A DNA stretch of 64,000 nucleotides from an uncultured Planctomycetota bacterium (GTDB lineage: Bacteria; Planctomycetota; Phycisphaerae; UBA1845; Fen-1342): assembly GCA_900696525.1 (NCBI GenBank), contig CAADGL010000021.1:1-64000 (forward strand), written 5' to 3'. Positions 62,637-64,000 of this stretch are shown piece after piece. Position 1 is the first letter of the stretch; every line of letters starts with the position of its first letter. The notes beneath the pieces were generated by a model. That model ran no database searches, was not told where the DNA came from, and was given only the letters and a program-made list of their open reading frames with translations. The translations under genes were made by a program, and so were the position numbers.

Positions 62637-64000
62637 TCAGCCCCGCAGATGCCCGCGCAGCCCTTCCAGGCCGTGCGCCAACAGCACAACCGCCACCACC
62701 GCCACGCTGACCCACGCCACCCACTTCATCCACGCACGGTAGGCGAACGCCGCCCCCCACGCCCGCTGCAACGACGAATCCACCCCCTGAAGCTCGTGCA
62801 TCGCAACCGGCGCCAGCCGGGCCGCGTCGGCGGGAACTGCGCCGCCGCGCCCCTTGTAGCGGTCCACAGCGTCCGTCCCCGGCCAGGCGCCCGCCAGCCC
62901 GCCGAAAAAGAACGGCGCGCCGTCGGCGTGACAGTCTGTGCAGCCGCGCACGCCCAGCGACTTGCCCGCCGGCCGTACATCGTGCGCCAGCGGCCACAGG
63001 TACGGCGCCGCCGCCGCGTGAGCCTCCACCGAAACAGTCCCGTCCTCGCGCAGCCGCCTCAGCAGCCCGCTCGACACGTACACCGGTTCGCCTCCGTCCT
63101 TCCCCTTCCCGAGCGCTCGCAGCACTTCGGTGATCAACTCGTCGTCGAGCTCCGCGCCCTCCGGTCTCTTCAGCTTCTGCCGCGCCTGCCTTACGACGGC
63201 CGCGGCCTCGCTCGCGGAGACAAGCGCGACGGCCCCGTCGCCGCCCAGGCGCGCCCAGTACGCCGGCCAGAGCATGCGCTGCGGGGCGATCACGCCGTCC
63301 GGCTGCGCGGCGAAAACCGGCTCGACGACGTGCGGCGGGTCGTCGGCCCGGCGCTCCTTGCTGCCCAGGCCGAGGCCGTGGACCAGCGCCGTCTGGACAT
63401 TCGCGGCTTCGTCCATGGGCCAGGGCCCGCTGTGACAGGCGGTGCATGTGAGCCGCTCGAAGTGAATCGTGGGGATTCCCGCATGCAGCGGACGCGGCGC
63501 GCCCGCCCGGCCCGGCATGCCGGCCGCCCCGGAACCCGCGCCCTCCGCTCCCAGGTGACAGCCGGTGCAGGTCAGCGTGCCGCCGGGGTCGGACGTCCCC
63601 GGTGCGGCAAACCCGCGCGTAATGTTGTGGTCGATCCCGTTGCGATGGCAGTCGGTGCACGTCATTCCCGCCGAAAGGTGCACGTCGCCCTCGACCAGCC
63701 ACGCCGGCGGCGCCGCCGGACCAACAGGCCGCTGCGTGTGGCAGAAGTAGCAGCGTTCTGCGGGCGGCGTGCGCGTGATGTTGAAGAAGACCCGGTCGTC
63801 CCGGTCGAACCGGCCCAGGTCGTAAGCGACCTTCGGCAGGACGCGCTCCGGGTGATCCGGGCTCGGCGGGGCCAGGGGGTCGAAGTCGTCGGGCAGCCGC
63901 CGCGCCTGCCCGCGGATCACGCCGAGCCCCAGCGCCGCCGTCGGCGCCCAGCGCAGGTTCTCATCGGCGATCTGCCGGGCTGCCTCGGCCGGGTCGTGGC
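62637..64000 (-). CDS. Multihaem cytochrome c (5' part outside the window)
   Basis: The frame is open to the right edge (HDPAEAARQIADENLRW at the window end), so the start lies outside. About 454 residues are visible. Five CxxCH haem sites: CYFCH, CTDCH, CTGCH, CTACH in the first half and CTDCH in GVRGCTDCHADG near residue 360. A C-terminal membrane span (WMKWVAWVSVAVVAVVLLAH) anchors it, with the haem part outside the cytoplasm. The pattern fits multihaem cytochromes found with periplasmic electron transfer in planctomycetes. More haems could lie upstream. No redox partner is adjacent. Confidence 0.9.
   Translation of the reverse strand, partial: HDPAEAARQIADENLRWAPTAALGLGVIRGQARRLPDDFDPLAPPSPDHPERVLPKVAYDLGRFDRDDRVFFNITRTPPAERCYFCHTQRPVGPAAPPAWLVEGDVHLSAGMTCTDCHRNGIDHNITRGFAAPGTSDPGGTLTCTGCHLGAEGAGSGAAGMPGRAGAPRPLHAGIPTIHFERLTCTACHSGPWPMDEAANVQTALVHGLGLGSKERRADDPPHVVEPVFAAQPDGVIAPQRMLWPAYWARLGGDGAVALVSASEAAAVVRQARQKLKRPEGAELDDELITEVLRALGKGKDGGEPVYVSSGLLRRLREDGTVSVEAHAAAAPYLWPLAHDVRPAGKSLGVRGCTDCHADGAPFFFGGLAGAWPGTDAVDRYKGRGGAVPADAARLAPVAMHELQGVDSSLQRAWGAAFAYRAWMKWVAWVSVAVVAVVLLAHGLEGLRGHLRG

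Overview
The window is a GC-rich (about 70%) chromosomal segment, most likely from a planctomycete (Planctomycetota). The evidence is indirect but consistent: two intact PEP-CTERM proteins, a prepilin-type protein with the planctomycete VYVDGS signature, two Ser/Thr kinases fused to TPR regions, a membrane protein with a CxGCGYDL...CPEC zinc ribbon, a multihaem cytochrome and many short dispersed repeats. BamA and KdsA show a Gram-negative-type envelope with an outer membrane and Kdo. I found no rRNA or tRNA gene and no CRISPR array.

Layout. 0-0.6 kb: a 30-bp tandem array followed by a sigma-factor remnant. 0.6-9.6 kb: housekeeping and small-molecule genes (class I glutamine amidotransferase, BamA, sugar-binding lipoprotein, galactokinase, KamA-family radical SAM enzyme). 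9.6-13.6 kb: a decayed accessory stretch holding hairpin repeats, a planctomycete-type hypothetical gene between inverted repeats, propeller-protein remnants, a PEP-CTERM gene plus a PEP-CTERM tail remnant, and a transposase remnant. 13.6-30 kb: OPT transporter with an inserted zinc ribbon, kinase-TolB-TPR protein, TlyA-like methyltransferase, an MFS-acyltransferase fusion, Ndk, cupin and Tat-exported superoxide dismutase, a GT39-like membrane protein, DinB-like protein and beta-CASP nuclease. 30-39.6 kb: YidC, inositol monophosphatase-like enzyme, DUF72, a PEP-CTERM protein, a ferredoxin-TPR membrane fusion and a second kinase-TPR protein.

39.8-53.7 kb is the main feature: a tightly packed minus-strand operon for a PUFA-synthase-like lipid machine. 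Its order is PfaD-type enoylreductase, a KS-AT-ACP-ACP-DH megasynthase, a KS-CLF-DH-DH megasynthase, an OleA-like thiolase and a lipoprotein alpha/beta hydrolase. No ketoreductase domain is visible in either megasynthase, no phosphopantetheinyl transferase lies nearby, and the OleA-like gene starts 3 nt after the last megasynthase. This suggests a complete iterative lipid synthase whose product is handed to a head-to-head condensing enzyme.

53.9-64 kb: DUF6504-like protein, CPBP protease, class I/II aminotransferase, zinc-ribbon membrane protein, KdsA with a membrane alpha/beta hydrolase, a LarA-like protein with nickel-pincer ligands conserved, a prepilin-like protein, and a multihaem cytochrome c cut by the right edge.

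Starts were moved from the longest open frame wherever a ribosome-binding site, signal peptide or stop/start overlap pointed to a shorter protein. Functions are inferred from motifs read by eye; no database search was run.
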